From: Clostridiales bacterium
Lineage (GTDB): Bacteria; Bacillota; Clostridia; Saccharofermentanales; Saccharofermentanaceae
NCBI GenBank assembly: GCA_017620475.1
Contig: JAFZQI010000041.1
Location: 1-64,000 of the forward strand
Length of the DNA: 64,000 bases
Reading direction: 5' to 3'
Shown piece after piece: positions 26,507-35,114 of this stretch. The position numbers and the translations under genes were made by a program. The notes under the pieces were generated by a model. That model did no database searches. It was not told the DNA's origin and saw only the letters and a program-made list of their open reading frames with translations. Positions within the stretch are counted from its first letter, which is position 1; every line of letters begins with the position of its first letter.

Positions 26507-28978
26507 ATGAAAAAATCTGCACGAACTTTGCTTGCCCTGGTCCTCTCTGCACAGATGATCTTCTCTCTGACGGCATGCGGGGGAAAGAAAAACAACGAAA
26601 GCGGCGCTAATCCGAACGCAAATACAAATTCCGGCTCAGGAAATGTGAGTGCCGGCTCAGGAAATGCCCGGATCGTTTCAGAAAGTGACCCGTATTACAA
26701 TGTGACCTCTTCGCCCATACAGGTTTCTATCTCTCAGGATAAAGAAATCATGTTCAGTGATATTGGCTACCACGATGTCGTCGGCGACCGCATCGTTGCC
26801 TATGTAACCGTATCGTATGAAATGCCGGATGAGGTTCTGAACAGGCTTCTAAGCCTCGATCTTTCAGATGATCAGCAAATGGCAGAATACGATCGAATAG
26901 AAGATGAGTATGAAGATGTTTCTCTTCAGTTATTCGATCTCAATGGTGAATTGATCGCCAATATCGATTTCGATCCTAACGGTATGTATCTTGGTGCGTA
27001 TCCCGGAAAAGACGGAGAGATCCTGATCGTTTCCGCTGCGTTTGAACCGCGGGAATGCCGGTCGATCCCGAAAGTGTCTGTCATCTCCTCTTCCGGTGAG
27101 AAGCTCCGCGATATCGATCTACAGATCAAAGACGGCCTTCAGGATGTCGAACTCTACGTCCTTGAAAACGGAAATATGCTGCTGACAAGCATCGGGACTT
27201 TCTGGATTCTTGATGGTGACGGAAAAGTACTCTCTGAGGAGTCAAATGCTTTACTCAATGGAAAAGTGCTTCTTTCCGGCGGAAAGTGGTTCGCCGTGAT
27301 GCCGCAATACACCATGAATGGTGTGGAGACCTATGTTCAGGAGTTCGATACGGACAGCGGTAAGCTGGTCGGAACACCGTTCAAGAGCAGCGATGTTGTG
27401 CTTTGGATGAGACAGGGCGAACAGGATTGTTTCATTCTTAACGCGAACGGTATCGAAAAGTTCGATATCGCTACACAAACAAAAACACAGGTACTCGCTT
27501 GGAAGGACACGGATGTCAACTCCGCAACACTGGATCTCCAGGGTGCACGTATCACTTCGGAAAACGACATGGTTTTCTTCCAGGTCGACCTTATAGATGA
27601 CGGCGGACGCGGCTCAATGGACCTGAAAGCGATACGTGCAAGCTCGACGAATATCGTACGTCTTTCGAAAGCAGATAAAAACCCGCATGCCGGCAAAACG
27701 CTCCTGACGCTCGGTATCGATGGCGACATCAGCGCCACATTTCTGGAACAGGTCCTCGAGTATAACAAGGATCCGAACAATGCAGCCAGGATCGAGATCC
27801 TCGACTACACTGCGGATGCAAATGACTCCTATGACGAACAGGAAGTCGAGCAGAAGCGTCTGGAAAGCAAGAATCAGCTGGTAATGGATATGCTCTCGGG
27901 AAACAGTCCGGATATCCTGGTCAGTTATTCCGAGATCTCTCAATTCAATACAGATACGATGCTTATCGATCTGAACCCGCTGATCAGCTCGGACAGCACG
28001 TTCAATCGCGATGAACTATTCGACAACATCCTGCACTCATTTGAAGAAGACGGAAAGCTTTATACGATCCCTCTCACCTACACTTTGGAAGGAATGGTGA
28101 TCAACACATCTTTCAGCGGGGCAAAGGAAAACTGGACATTCACCGACTTTGATCAGATGGCCACATCTCTTTCTCCGAATGTGCAGCCTGTGTCATCAGA
28201 TAGTCCGGACGATCTTTTGAAACAGTGGATGAAGAGTCTGTCCTCCCACTTCATCGACAACCAGAATGAAACCGTCGATTTCGAATCAGAAGAATTCCGT
28301 GCATTATTGGAAACTGTAAAGAAGTACGGTCAGAGCGGCGGCGCGGATCGGGACTATGAACCGGTTGATGAGTACGGATTCCCGCTGAGCAATAGTAGTC
28401 TTTTCCAGGAGAATATGGTCGCGTGCTGCTATACCTATATTCCGGATCTTCAGGTGTATGCATCCTTAAGTAGAGAGAATACCGGGCACACCGTTGCATT
28501 CACCGGCGTTCCCTCTCTTACGGGGATGGGTATGACGGCGAAAGGACAGCTGTCGATGTCGATCACGGCATCCTGTGCCGCGCCGGATATCGCATGGCAG
28601 TTTATCCGCTCCCTCCTGAATGAAGACGCGCAGCATGCATTAAGCTTCAACACCGATACCCTCCCCGTCAACAGAAATGCATATAAGAAGAACTGTCAGA
28701 TCGAGTTGGATGTTAACCGGGAATTCCTCAAGGACTTAAAGGAAAACGCATCCCGTGTGAGCCCCGATCTTTTGAACTCCAGTATCGAACTTACGCAGGA
28801 GCATATCGATTCTTTCGAAAAACTCATCAGTAGTGTCGCTGCCTCCCAATCCTGGGATACCGATATCCTGAATATCATTCTGGAAGAAGCCGCCGGTTTC
28901 TTCGCAGGGCAGAGATCTCTTGACGATGTCTGCAGCATCATCCAGAACCGTGCGACGATCGTGGTTCAGGAAAGATAA
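26507..28978 (+). CDS. Propeller/solute-binding lipoprotein, paralog 2
   Basis: An 823-residue lipoprotein (LTACG lipobox). After a Gly/Asn/Ser linker, residues about 60-385 form repeated strand units (LFDLNGELIANIDFDPNG, SSGEKLRDIDLQI, LDGDGKVLSEES) that look like a beta-propeller. KADKNPHAGKTLL marks the junction to a solute-binding domain with LSGNSPDILVSYSEI, EDGKLYTIPLTYTLEGMVIN and TASCAAPDIAWQFIRSLL. It ends EEAAGFFAGQRSLDDVCSII, closely like paralog 4. It stands alone with its own dyad promoter and no transporter genes beside it, so uptake or sensing of a sugar is possible but unproven. Confidence 0.82.
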   Translation: MKKSARTLLALVLSAQMIFSLTACGGKKNNESGANPNANTNSGSGNVSAGSGNARIVSESDPYYNVTSSPIQVSISQDKEIMFSDIGYHDVVGDRIVAYVTVSYEMPDEVLNRLLSLDLSDDQQMAEYDRIEDEYEDVSLQLFDLNGELIANIDFDPNGMYLGAYPGKDGEILIVSAAFEPRECRSIPKVSVISSSGEKLRDIDLQIKDGLQDVELYVLENGNMLLTSIGTFWILDGDGKVLSEESNALLNGKVLLSGGKWFAVMPQYTMNGVETYVQEFDTDSGKLVGTPFKSSDVVLWMRQGEQDCFILNANGIEKFDIATQTKTQVLAWKDTDVNSATLDLQGARITSENDMVFFQVDLIDDGGRGSMDLKAIRASSTNIVRLSKADKNPHAGKTLLTLGIDGDISATFLEQVLEYNKDPNNAARIEILDYTADANDSYDEQEVEQKRLESKNQLVMDMLSGNSPDILVSYSEISQFNTDTMLIDLNPLISSDSTFNRDELFDNILHSFEEDGKLYTIPLTYTLEGMVINTSFSGAKENWTFTDFDQMATSLSPNVQPVSSDSPDDLLKQWMKSLSSHFIDNQNETVDFESEEFRALLETVKKYGQSGGADRDYEPVDEYGFPLSNSSLFQENMVACCYTYIPDLQVYASLSRENTGHTVAFTGVPSLTGMGMTAKGQLSMSITASCAAPDIAWQFIRSLLNEDAQHALSFNTDTLPVNRNAYKKNCQIELDVNREFLKDLKENASRVSPDLLNSSIELTQEHIDSFEKLISSVAASQSWDTDILNIILEEAAGFFAGQRSLDDVCSIIQNRATIVVQER

Positions 28979-29009
28979 GGTTCACTCGTTTAAAAATGCG
29001 AATGAAAAA

Positions 29010-29066
29010 GAGAGCCCCTTTCTGAAATGTGTCCGGATTCCCGGGTACATATCAAAAGGAGCTCTC
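29010..29066 (-). terminator. Composite terminator of tcdA containing conserved hairpin, copy 2
   Basis: The outer stem pairs GAGAGC/GCTCTC and CCTTT/AAAGG. Inside is a 10-bp hairpin (29027-29050; ATGTGTCCGG/CCGGGTACAT, ATTC loop) homologous to the one at 113-138. On the minus strand TTTTTCATT follows the outer stem, so it should terminate the larE-tcdA transcript. It may also serve the convergent gene. Confidence 0.7.
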
Positions 29067-29068
29067 AT

Positions 29069-29821
29069 TTATTTGATCAGATCCTTAACGACTTCGCCTG
29101 CGATGATCAATCCGGCCACCGATGGTACGAAAGCCGTCGAACCGGGGATGCTTCTTCTCCTCGTGTCCTTTCGCTCTGCGCCCGTAGTACCATCTTCGGT
29201 TTCCTTGGCGTCAGTCATCACGTCTTCCGAAGGACGTATCGGTTCCTCTTTCGAATAGACGACTTTGAGATGTTTGATCCCTCTCTTTTTGCACTCACGG
29301 CGCATTACCTTGGCAAGCGGACAAACGGAAGTCTTATAAAGATCCGCGACTTCAAAAGCCGTCGGATCCAGTTTGTTTCCGGCACCCATGCTGCTGATGA
29401 TCGGAGTGCCTGCTTCCTGCGCTCTCACAACCAGCTCAAGTTTTCCGGTCACGGTATCGATCGCGTCAATGATATAGTCATACTCTTTAAAATCGAACCG
29501 GTCGGCAGTCTCCGGCATATAGAACGTCTTATAGGTCCGCACGACGCAGTCCGGGTTGATGTCATGGACGCGCTCTTCCGCTACATCCACTTTAGGCCTG
29601 CCAACGGTCCTGGTCGTTGCAATGATCTGACGGTTGATATTCGAAGGACATACGACGTCATCATCGATCAGATCGAGAGCTCCAATTCCGCTTCTTGCCA
29701 GCGCTTCCACGGCATATCCGCCCACGCCGCCGACACCGAAAACGGCAACTCTGGCGTTCTTCAGTTTCTCCATCGCTTGCGGACCGAGAAGTAATTGTGT
29801 TCTTGAAAACCGTTTCTCCAT
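29069..29821 (-). CDS. tcdA: tRNA threonylcarbamoyladenosine dehydratase (TcdA/CsdL)
   Basis: An E1-like ThiF-fold enzyme of 250 residues. VFGVGGVGGYAVEALARSG is the nucleotide-binding loop, DLIDDDVVCPSNINRQ carries the Asp and Arg that bind ATP, and YIIDAIDTVTGK is the next family motif. TcdA cyclises threonylcarbamoyladenosine at tRNA position 37 in the cytoplasm using ATP. Length and start (RFSRTQLLLG) are as in the family. It follows larE with a two-base gap. The C-terminal SKEEPIRPSED is also typical. Confidence 0.9.
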   Translation of the reverse strand: MEKRFSRTQLLLGPQAMEKLKNARVAVFGVGGVGGYAVEALARSGIGALDLIDDDVVCPSNINRQIIATTRTVGRPKVDVAEERVHDINPDCVVRTYKTFYMPETADRFDFKEYDYIIDAIDTVTGKLELVVRAQEAGTPIISSMGAGNKLDPTAFEVADLYKTSVCPLAKVMRRECKKRGIKHLKVVYSKEEPIRPSEDVMTDAKETEDGTTGAERKDTRRRSIPGSTAFVPSVAGLIIAGEVVKDLIK

Positions 29822-29823
29822 TT

Positions 29824-30657
29824 TCAGGTATTCACTTTCTTTTCGGCTTCACTCAAAGTCTCGTTCATGCTGCCGGTCCTGTACCCTGCAAGGTCCATCG
29901 TCACATAGTCAAAACCGAGACTCTTCAGCGTATTGTACACGTTATTGCGGACTTTTTCATCCGTAAGTTTTCCGATCTCCTCCGGAAGGACTTCGATCCT
30001 TGCGATATTCCCGTGGACACGTACTCTCACCTGACGGAACCCGAGATCGAGAAGGAGCTGTTCGGCTTCTTCCACCATCTTCAGTTTCTCTTCACTGATC
30101 GTCTCTCCATATACAAAACGAGAGGCCAGGCAGGCAAAGGACGGTTTGTCCCATGTCGGAAGGTCCATCTCTTTCGAGAGGATACGGATCTCTTCTTTCG
30201 ACAGCCCCGCATAACGAAGAGGACTCTTAATACCAAGTTCCGCCACCGCTACAAGACCAGGCCGGTAATCGCCGTTATCGTCGAGATTGGAACCCTCGGC
30301 GACATTCCCGATCCCCTCTGCGGAAGCCACCTCGATGATCTTTCTAAAAAGTGCTTTTTTACAGATGTAGCAGCGGTTCTTCGGATTCTGCCGGAAGCCG
30401 TCGATCGAGAGCTCGTCTGACTCGAAGACGATCTGCCGGATCCCTACTTTTTTACAGAAAGCTTCTGCTTCCTTCAGTTCTCTGTTGGGAAAAGAACCGG
30501 ACTTCGCGGTGACGGCGATCGCTTTGTCGCCCAGAACATCCTTGGCGACCTTAAGAAGAAAGGTCGAGTCTACTCCCGAGGAAAAAGCAACGGCGATGCT
30601 TCCGAGGTCCTGAAGATACTGTTCCAGTTTCCGTTTTTTTGCGTGTAATGCGTCCAC
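29824..30657 (-). CDS. larE: ATP-dependent sacrificial sulfur transferase LarE
   Basis: The PP-loop SGVDST near residue 25 adenylates the substrate carboxylate. NPKNRCYICKKALF contains the Cys that donates its sulfur in LarE (the family's NPKNRCYxCK). LarE acts in synthesis of the nickel-pincer cofactor of lactate racemase and related enzymes. The length, 277 residues, is standard. larB, larC and larA are not in this window, so they either lie elsewhere or the enzyme works with another system. It forms an apparent two-gene operon with tcdA. Confidence 0.9.
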   Translation of the reverse strand: MDALHAKKRKLEQYLQDLGSIAVAFSSGVDSTFLLKVAKDVLGDKAIAVTAKSGSFPNRELKEAEAFCKKVGIRQIVFESDELSIDGFRQNPKNRCYICKKALFRKIIEVASAEGIGNVAEGSNLDDNGDYRPGLVAVAELGIKSPLRYAGLSKEEIRILSKEMDLPTWDKPSFACLASRFVYGETISEEKLKMVEEAEQLLLDLGFRQVRVRVHGNIARIEVLPEEIGKLTDEKVRNNVYNTLKSLGFDYVTMDLAGYRTGSMNETLSEAEKKVNT

Positions 30658-30709
30658 GTTCTTCCCCTTCCGAGATAAGTGTTGCTACCATTTTATAGCA
30701 TTCACCTAT

Positions 30710-31363
30710 TCAGTCAATAGGTTTCGGCAGCGCTTGGATCTTTCCCCTATCCATCTCATGAACGGTATCGCATAACACTTCAATATCTTCTGCAGAGTGA
30801 GATGCGATGAGGATCGTCTTACCGGCTTTTTTCAGATCCAGTAGATAATTCCTCATATCCACGACCCCCTCTTTATCCAGTCCGTTCATAGGTTCATCGA
30901 GGATCAGGATATCCGGATCTTCCATGATCGCCTGGGCAAGGCCCAGACGCTGGCGCATACCGAGAGAATACTTGCCCACATGTTTTTTGCTGTCGGGATC
31001 AAGTCCGACTTTCTCGATGGAGCTCCGGATCTTTTCCTTTGATATCGTCCCTTTTATATCGGCAAGAAAACGAAGGTTCTGATAAGCCGTATACCCCGGA
31101 AGGAACCCGGGCGTTTCGATGATCACCCCGATGTTTTCCGGGATGTCGAAATCTTTTTTCAAGACCTTGCCGTTGATGGAGATGGTTCCGGATGTCACTG
31201 GTACGAATCCGCAGATACACTTCATCAGCATGGTCTTTCCGCTTCCGTTCCTGCCGATAAGGCCATGCACTTTTCCTTTTTCCAGTTCCACGGAAACGTC
31301 CGTCAGTACGGCTGTCTCCCCGAATGTTTTATTCACATTTTCCACTTTGATCGCAATAGACAT
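30710..31363 (-). CDS. ABC transporter ATP-binding protein
   Basis: A cytoplasmic ATPase of about 217 residues with Walker A GRNGSGKT, signature YSLGMRQR (the YSLGM variant usual in ABC-2 exporters), Walker B ILILDEPMNGLD and an H-loop SHSAED. The start is set at 31363, since AAAGGAG lies eight bases upstream; a GTG upstream is less likely. It follows two membrane proteins and a lipoprotein on the same strand, with 26 bases separating it from the last permease, and should power them. Confidence 0.92.
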   Translation of the reverse strand: MSIAIKVENVNKTFGETAVLTDVSVELEKGKVHGLIGRNGSGKTMLMKCICGFVPVTSGTISINGKVLKKDFDIPENIGVIIETPGFLPGYTAYQNLRFLADIKGTISKEKIRSSIEKVGLDPDSKKHVGKYSLGMRQRLGLAQAIMEDPDILILDEPMNGLDKEGVVDMRNYLLDLKKAGKTILIASHSAEDIEVLCDTVHEMDRGKIQALPKPID

Positions 31364-31389
31364 TTTCAAATCTCCTTTTTCTTTCTTCA

Positions 31390-32235
31390 CTATGCTTTCT
31401 GTTCCCGATCGAAGTTGTTTTTCTTCGCAGTAAGAAGGATGATCAGAAGCAAAGCGAGAGTGATGGCCGCATATACCATACAGACGTATCCGTACCCCGG
31501 CTTTCCGTCACGTTTGGAAAGATGGATCGCATTCAGCGTGCTCCAGGATACCGGCGAGAACGGAAGAAAGTTCGTCTGTTTGGCCGCCACCGCCGAGAAA
31601 ACAAGCAAGCAGGATGCGGCAAAAGAACCTGTCCCCCTGATACGCATATTCAGGAAGAACATCAGAAGCCCCAGTATCACACCGGACACCCATGAGAACA
31701 GGAAGGTAAACCATGTAGCCGATATGGGAGAGAACAGATCCATGACTTTCTCTTCTGAGCAAAAGCCCATCTCAAATACACTCGATGCATTGGTCTTGGC
31801 AAGTGTCTTCATGACCCTTCCCCACTCGAAGGTAAACGAGATATACTTTAGATTCAGAAGGATGGAAAGCACGAAGATATACATAAAATACATGGCCGAT
31901 GTCTCAAAGATGTAGAGGATCTGCCCCATGCACCACTTCCTCTTCCCGCTTCTTGCCAGTACATAGAGCTGGTTTCGATCCAGAAAAGGGGCATTACTGA
32001 AGATCAGGATCAGCGGGAAAAACAGAAGCAGTTTATTGTAATACCGCATGTACAGAAACGGGAAGATCCACGGTGAGGCCTTCACTCCGGTCTGATTTAC
32101 AAAATCACCCAGACCCTTGGTCAGAGAGTGGACGATGACGGCAGCAAGAAGAAGGGCGATCCACACGCGATAGTCGTTTTTCCATTTCCTCCTATTCTGC
32201 GACGCCACAGAACGAATGGGTCTATACCATCTCAT
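31390..32235 (-). CDS. ABC-2-like membrane permease subunit
   Basis: About 281 residues with six or so hydrophobic segments (for example VWIALLLAAVIVHSL, LLLFFPLILIF, LFSWVSGVILGLLMFFL, SFAASCLLVFSAVAA and the C-terminal ITLALLLIILL). It has no recognisable catalytic motif. The start at 32235 has AAAGGAGG seven bases upstream and overlaps the preceding gene by 14 bases. With the next protein upstream it probably forms the heteromeric membrane part of the transporter whose ATPase follows. Confidence 0.75.
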   Translation of the reverse strand: MRWYRPIRSVASQNRRKWKNDYRVWIALLLAAVIVHSLTKGLGDFVNQTGVKASPWIFPFLYMRYYNKLLLFFPLILIFSNAPFLDRNQLYVLARSGKRKWCMGQILYIFETSAMYFMYIFVLSILLNLKYISFTFEWGRVMKTLAKTNASSVFEMGFCSEEKVMDLFSPISATWFTFLFSWVSGVILGLLMFFLNMRIRGTGSFAASCLLVFSAVAAKQTNFLPFSPVSWSTLNAIHLSKRDGKPGYGYVCMVYAAITLALLLIILLTAKKNNFDREQKA

Positions 32236-32977
32236 TTCGATTCCTCCTTTCTGCAAAGTAGGAGAACATCACGCCGGAAAGCACGGCCACCAGAAGGAAT
32301 ACTCCCATCGTATACAGATAATCCGTAGCGGCAGACTTAGAAAATACATTTTCACAATGACTCAGCCGGTATAGATTCAGATATGTGGGAAGATCCGAAG
32401 TGAGCTCCTCGAAAAGATACCCGAAGATCAGGGGCGAACCCAGCGCCACATATGGATTCGGGATCACAGAGCTTAAGGCGAATCCCACCATTGTCCACAT
32501 CGTGCAATAAAGCGAGAATATCGAGATCTCGATAAATGTATATAGGATCGGGAGGGAACGGGCGATCCCGTCATAGATGCCGCCCGCCTCATAGGGCATC
32601 ACGGGGCAGAAAATGGAGAGAATCCCGAAGAAGAGGAATAACCCCAAGAACAAGGAAGCAAACCCGGAAAGCCCGCAGGCAAGAAGACTCGACCGTGTGT
32701 ATTTTTTGATCCCGCTTCGGACTACGATGGAGTGGATAAATCCGGAATTCTGATCCTGGCAGTACAGTGTCACGGCCGGCGCCGCAGCAAAGAACACGAG
32801 GACTTTCTTGAGAAGACCCAGATTCAGCATCACGTCGATCACATACACCGAGCTGCAGTTCGGATCCAGAAACTCTCTGGCACAGAAATAACACATGGCC
32901 ACAGTACCGAATAAGGCGAAGAAAAACCTCTTGGAAAGAAATGTCCTTCTCATGCTTTGTCTGATCATCGTTCCCAT
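32222..32977 (-). CDS. ABC-2-like membrane permease subunit
   Basis: A 251-residue protein with about six membrane helices (FFFALFGTVAMCYF, GLLKKVLVFFAAAPAVTLYC, GLSGFASLFLGLFLFFGILS, FIEISIFSLYCTMWTMVGFA and a C-terminal LYTMGVFLLVAVLSGVMFSY). It carries the QDQNSGFIHSIVVRSG loop typical of ABC-2 proteins that follow an initial helix. TTTGGAGTG precedes the ATG at 32977, two bases after the lipoprotein stop. Substrate unknown. Confidence 0.75.
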   Translation of the reverse strand: MGTMIRQSMRRTFLSKRFFFALFGTVAMCYFCAREFLDPNCSSVYVIDVMLNLGLLKKVLVFFAAAPAVTLYCQDQNSGFIHSIVVRSGIKKYTRSSLLACGLSGFASLFLGLFLFFGILSIFCPVMPYEAGGIYDGIARSLPILYTFIEISIFSLYCTMWTMVGFALSSVIPNPYVALGSPLIFGYLFEELTSDLPTYLNLYRLSHCENVFSKSAATDYLYTMGVFLLVAVLSGVMFSYFAERRNRNEMV

Positions 32978-32979
32978 AT

Positions 32980-34221
32980 TTACACTCCAAAATAGTCCAG
33001 TGGTATCTGTTCTCCGGTCGTGGCCGAGAACATCATGCATAACGGAGAGTTTATGGTTCCCTTTTCTTCGTCTTCAGATGTGGTGATCTTTTTTCCGATC
33101 ACGAGCCAGACCGGTTCCATGACGGCATTTGTGCTTCCCTCTGCATCCTGACGGAGGACATAGGTCAGGCGGAGCTGATTCAAACATAAAGTTTCCATGG
33201 ATATGATCTCGGCATATTCATCCTGGATCGATTTAACGATCTTAGTCGGAGCGTAAATATAGGACAGCTGTCCCTGCGAAGTAATATCGCAGATTCCGCT
33301 AATGTGGAAGGCCACAAGTCCTGTCCTTCCATATACGAAGTATACTTTCGCGGAACTCAATATCGAATTCTCTCCACTTCCCCAGAAACCCTGCGAAACG
33401 AGTCCCTGATACAGAACCGGATAGATCAGTGCATATGCATCGTCCTCTTCAGTACGCATACTGACCGGCTCTCCATTCCTGTCTATCGTCTGCTCGAGTT
33501 CAATAAGTGTATTGATCGAATCGTGATCCATCGAGACGATCTTCGGATCACCGACCCGGTCACGGATCTGCAGCACATCCAGGATCTCCTCTGCGCTTTG
33601 GATGGCATCCTCCTTACTGAGTCCCTCGATATCGGCATTTCCGAATTCCTTGTCCAGCGATTCCGGAGCCGTATACATGCCAAAAGAATCAAAGTACGAG
33701 GCATAGTCCACTTCCTTCTCCTGAGGGGTATAATAATTTACGGAATCGGTATAGAAAACGATATCACTGTCATCTTCTAGGACACACATCCGGGCCAGAT
33801 CATCCGGGCCGGAATTTTCAAAGGTCTCATCACTCTTCACCGGTCTTCCATTTGCGATGCTCGTAAGGATCTCATCCTGATTCCATACATGCAAAACCGC
33901 ATCCGATGTGCTGATTGCTGAAAGATAAGAGACTCCTTCCGGCATGTGGATACTGGCTCTGACGTCAACATTCGGCACACTGTCGTCCCGTATGCTGGAA
34001 GGGAAATCACTCGGATCAGGCGGTGTCCCCTGGATAACCTGTCCGTCGCCTTCGCCGCCATTGATTACGCCGGCATTCTGTCCCACCTGATTACTCAGAT
34101 CATCGCTTCCGCCAACAGATCCTTTTCCCGTATCGGTTTTAGGGAAACAGCCCGAAAGCGCAGCAGCAAGCAAAACTGATGAGATTGCTCCGGCAAGTTT
34201 TTTATTCATTGCTTTTTTCAT
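32980..34221 (-). CDS. Lipoprotein of an ABC-2 operon
   Basis: A 413-residue lipoprotein (ALSGC lipobox near residue 25) with a Gly/Asp/Asn-rich linker. The globular part is not recognised. It includes SKEDAIQSAEEILDVLQIRD and YVFGRTGLVAFHISG-type strands and ends with a LCMMFSATTGEQIP motif. First gene of an operon with two permease subunits and an ATPase. Such anchored proteins often assist or regulate the exporter, or act as immunity factors, but nothing here shows which. GAGGTG lies eight bases before the ATG. Confidence 0.72.
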   Translation of the reverse strand: MKKAMNKKLAGAISSVLLAAALSGCFPKTDTGKGSVGGSDDLSNQVGQNAGVINGGEGDGQVIQGTPPDPSDFPSSIRDDSVPNVDVRASIHMPEGVSYLSAISTSDAVLHVWNQDEILTSIANGRPVKSDETFENSGPDDLARMCVLEDDSDIVFYTDSVNYYTPQEKEVDYASYFDSFGMYTAPESLDKEFGNADIEGLSKEDAIQSAEEILDVLQIRDRVGDPKIVSMDHDSINTLIELEQTIDRNGEPVSMRTEEDDAYALIYPVLYQGLVSQGFWGSGENSILSSAKVYFVYGRTGLVAFHISGICDITSQGQLSYIYAPTKIVKSIQDEYAEIISMETLCLNQLRLTYVLRQDAEGSTNAVMEPVWLVIGKKITTSEDEEKGTINSPLCMMFSATTGEQIPLDYFGV

Positions 34222-34326
34222 AATGATTTCACCTCTGTTCTTTGATTTGTAAGTTGTACAGATACATATTTATGTAATCCTGCGAGAGTTCTTTCCCGGA
34301 GGGTCTTATTGGGTATTGAGAAAGAA

Positions 34327-34360
34327 CCTCCCGCAAGATCTGATATGATCTTACGGGAGG
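34327..34360 (-). terminator. Terminator of the OmpR/kinase operon
   Basis: A 14-bp stem CCTCCCGCAAGATC/GATCTTACGGGAGG with one mismatch and a six-base loop. On the minus strand it is followed by TTCTTTCTC. It lies 50 bases past the stop at 34410 and separates this operon from the lipoprotein/ABC-2 operon. Confidence 0.75.
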
Positions 34361-34409
34361 CTTGTATCTGAAATTCTATCAAGATGTATCAAAGTTGTAT
34401 CAACTTACT

Positions 34410-35114
34410 CTACTCTACAGCTTTCAGATTATCTGCGTTTTTCTCTTCTTCATCGGTCAGTTTCTGTTTTATTCCAAATTCAAATCCGTTTGCCAATGAC
34501 TTATTCTCTGACATCATTCGGATCGTATATAGATCCTCCTCGATCCCGCACACGTTCTCGTAGTAAGACCTCACTACTGTTTCCAAATCGTTCAGGGAAA
34601 ATTCCTTTTCTGACTTCTCGTCAGAAGAACTTAACACTATGTCGAGAAGGATCTTCGTCTTCTCCTCGAAAACGATTTCCAAGGCTTCGTTTCCGTTCTT
34701 TACAGAAATACTTACGATCCCCACCGCAGTAGCGCGATCGCCGATCTTCACCAAAGTGGTGTTTCGGACGATTCCTATATCGGAAGAATCAAACATAGCC
34801 TGCAGTGACATTGTAGCCGGTTGTCCCGTTCCGAAAACCTGCTCCAGGATCTCATTTCCTTTCATAAGCGTTTCTTCGTATTCCGAAGTCCCTTCGTCCA
34901 GACGCAGATATCCTGCCTCGATACCGATCTCACGATCATGGTATAGCCGGGCAACGGCATCTTTCGTCAAGGTTTCCCTTTCTTCCATATTACGTTCCCG
35001 CAATTGCGTTTCAGAGAGGAGTTTCTGTTGACGGAAATGGCTGATCGCTCTTGGAATCAGGACGCAGCCGCACGTCAGAACGATAAGGATCAGGACGAGT
35101 ATCGTTTTTTTCAT
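34410..35114 (-). CDS. Membrane-anchored accessory protein of a two-component operon
   Basis: A 234-residue protein with one N-terminal hydrophobic segment (ILVLILIVLTCGCVLI) acting as signal anchor or possibly a lipoprotein signal. The rest is predicted extracellular, acidic, with no known motif. Its start overlaps the kinase stop by four bases, so it is translationally coupled to the two-component system. A role as an external modulator of the kinase is plausible from context alone. Confidence 0.68.
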   Translation of the reverse strand: MKKTILVLILIVLTCGCVLIPRAISHFRQQKLLSETQLRERNMEERETLTKDAVARLYHDREIGIEAGYLRLDEGTSEYEETLMKGNEILEQVFGTGQPATMSLQAMFDSSDIGIVRNTTLVKIGDRATAVGIVSISVKNGNEALEIVFEEKTKILLDIVLSSSDEKSEKEFSLNDLETVVRSYYENVCGIEEDLYTIRMMSENKSLANGFEFGIKQKLTDEEEKNADNLKAVE

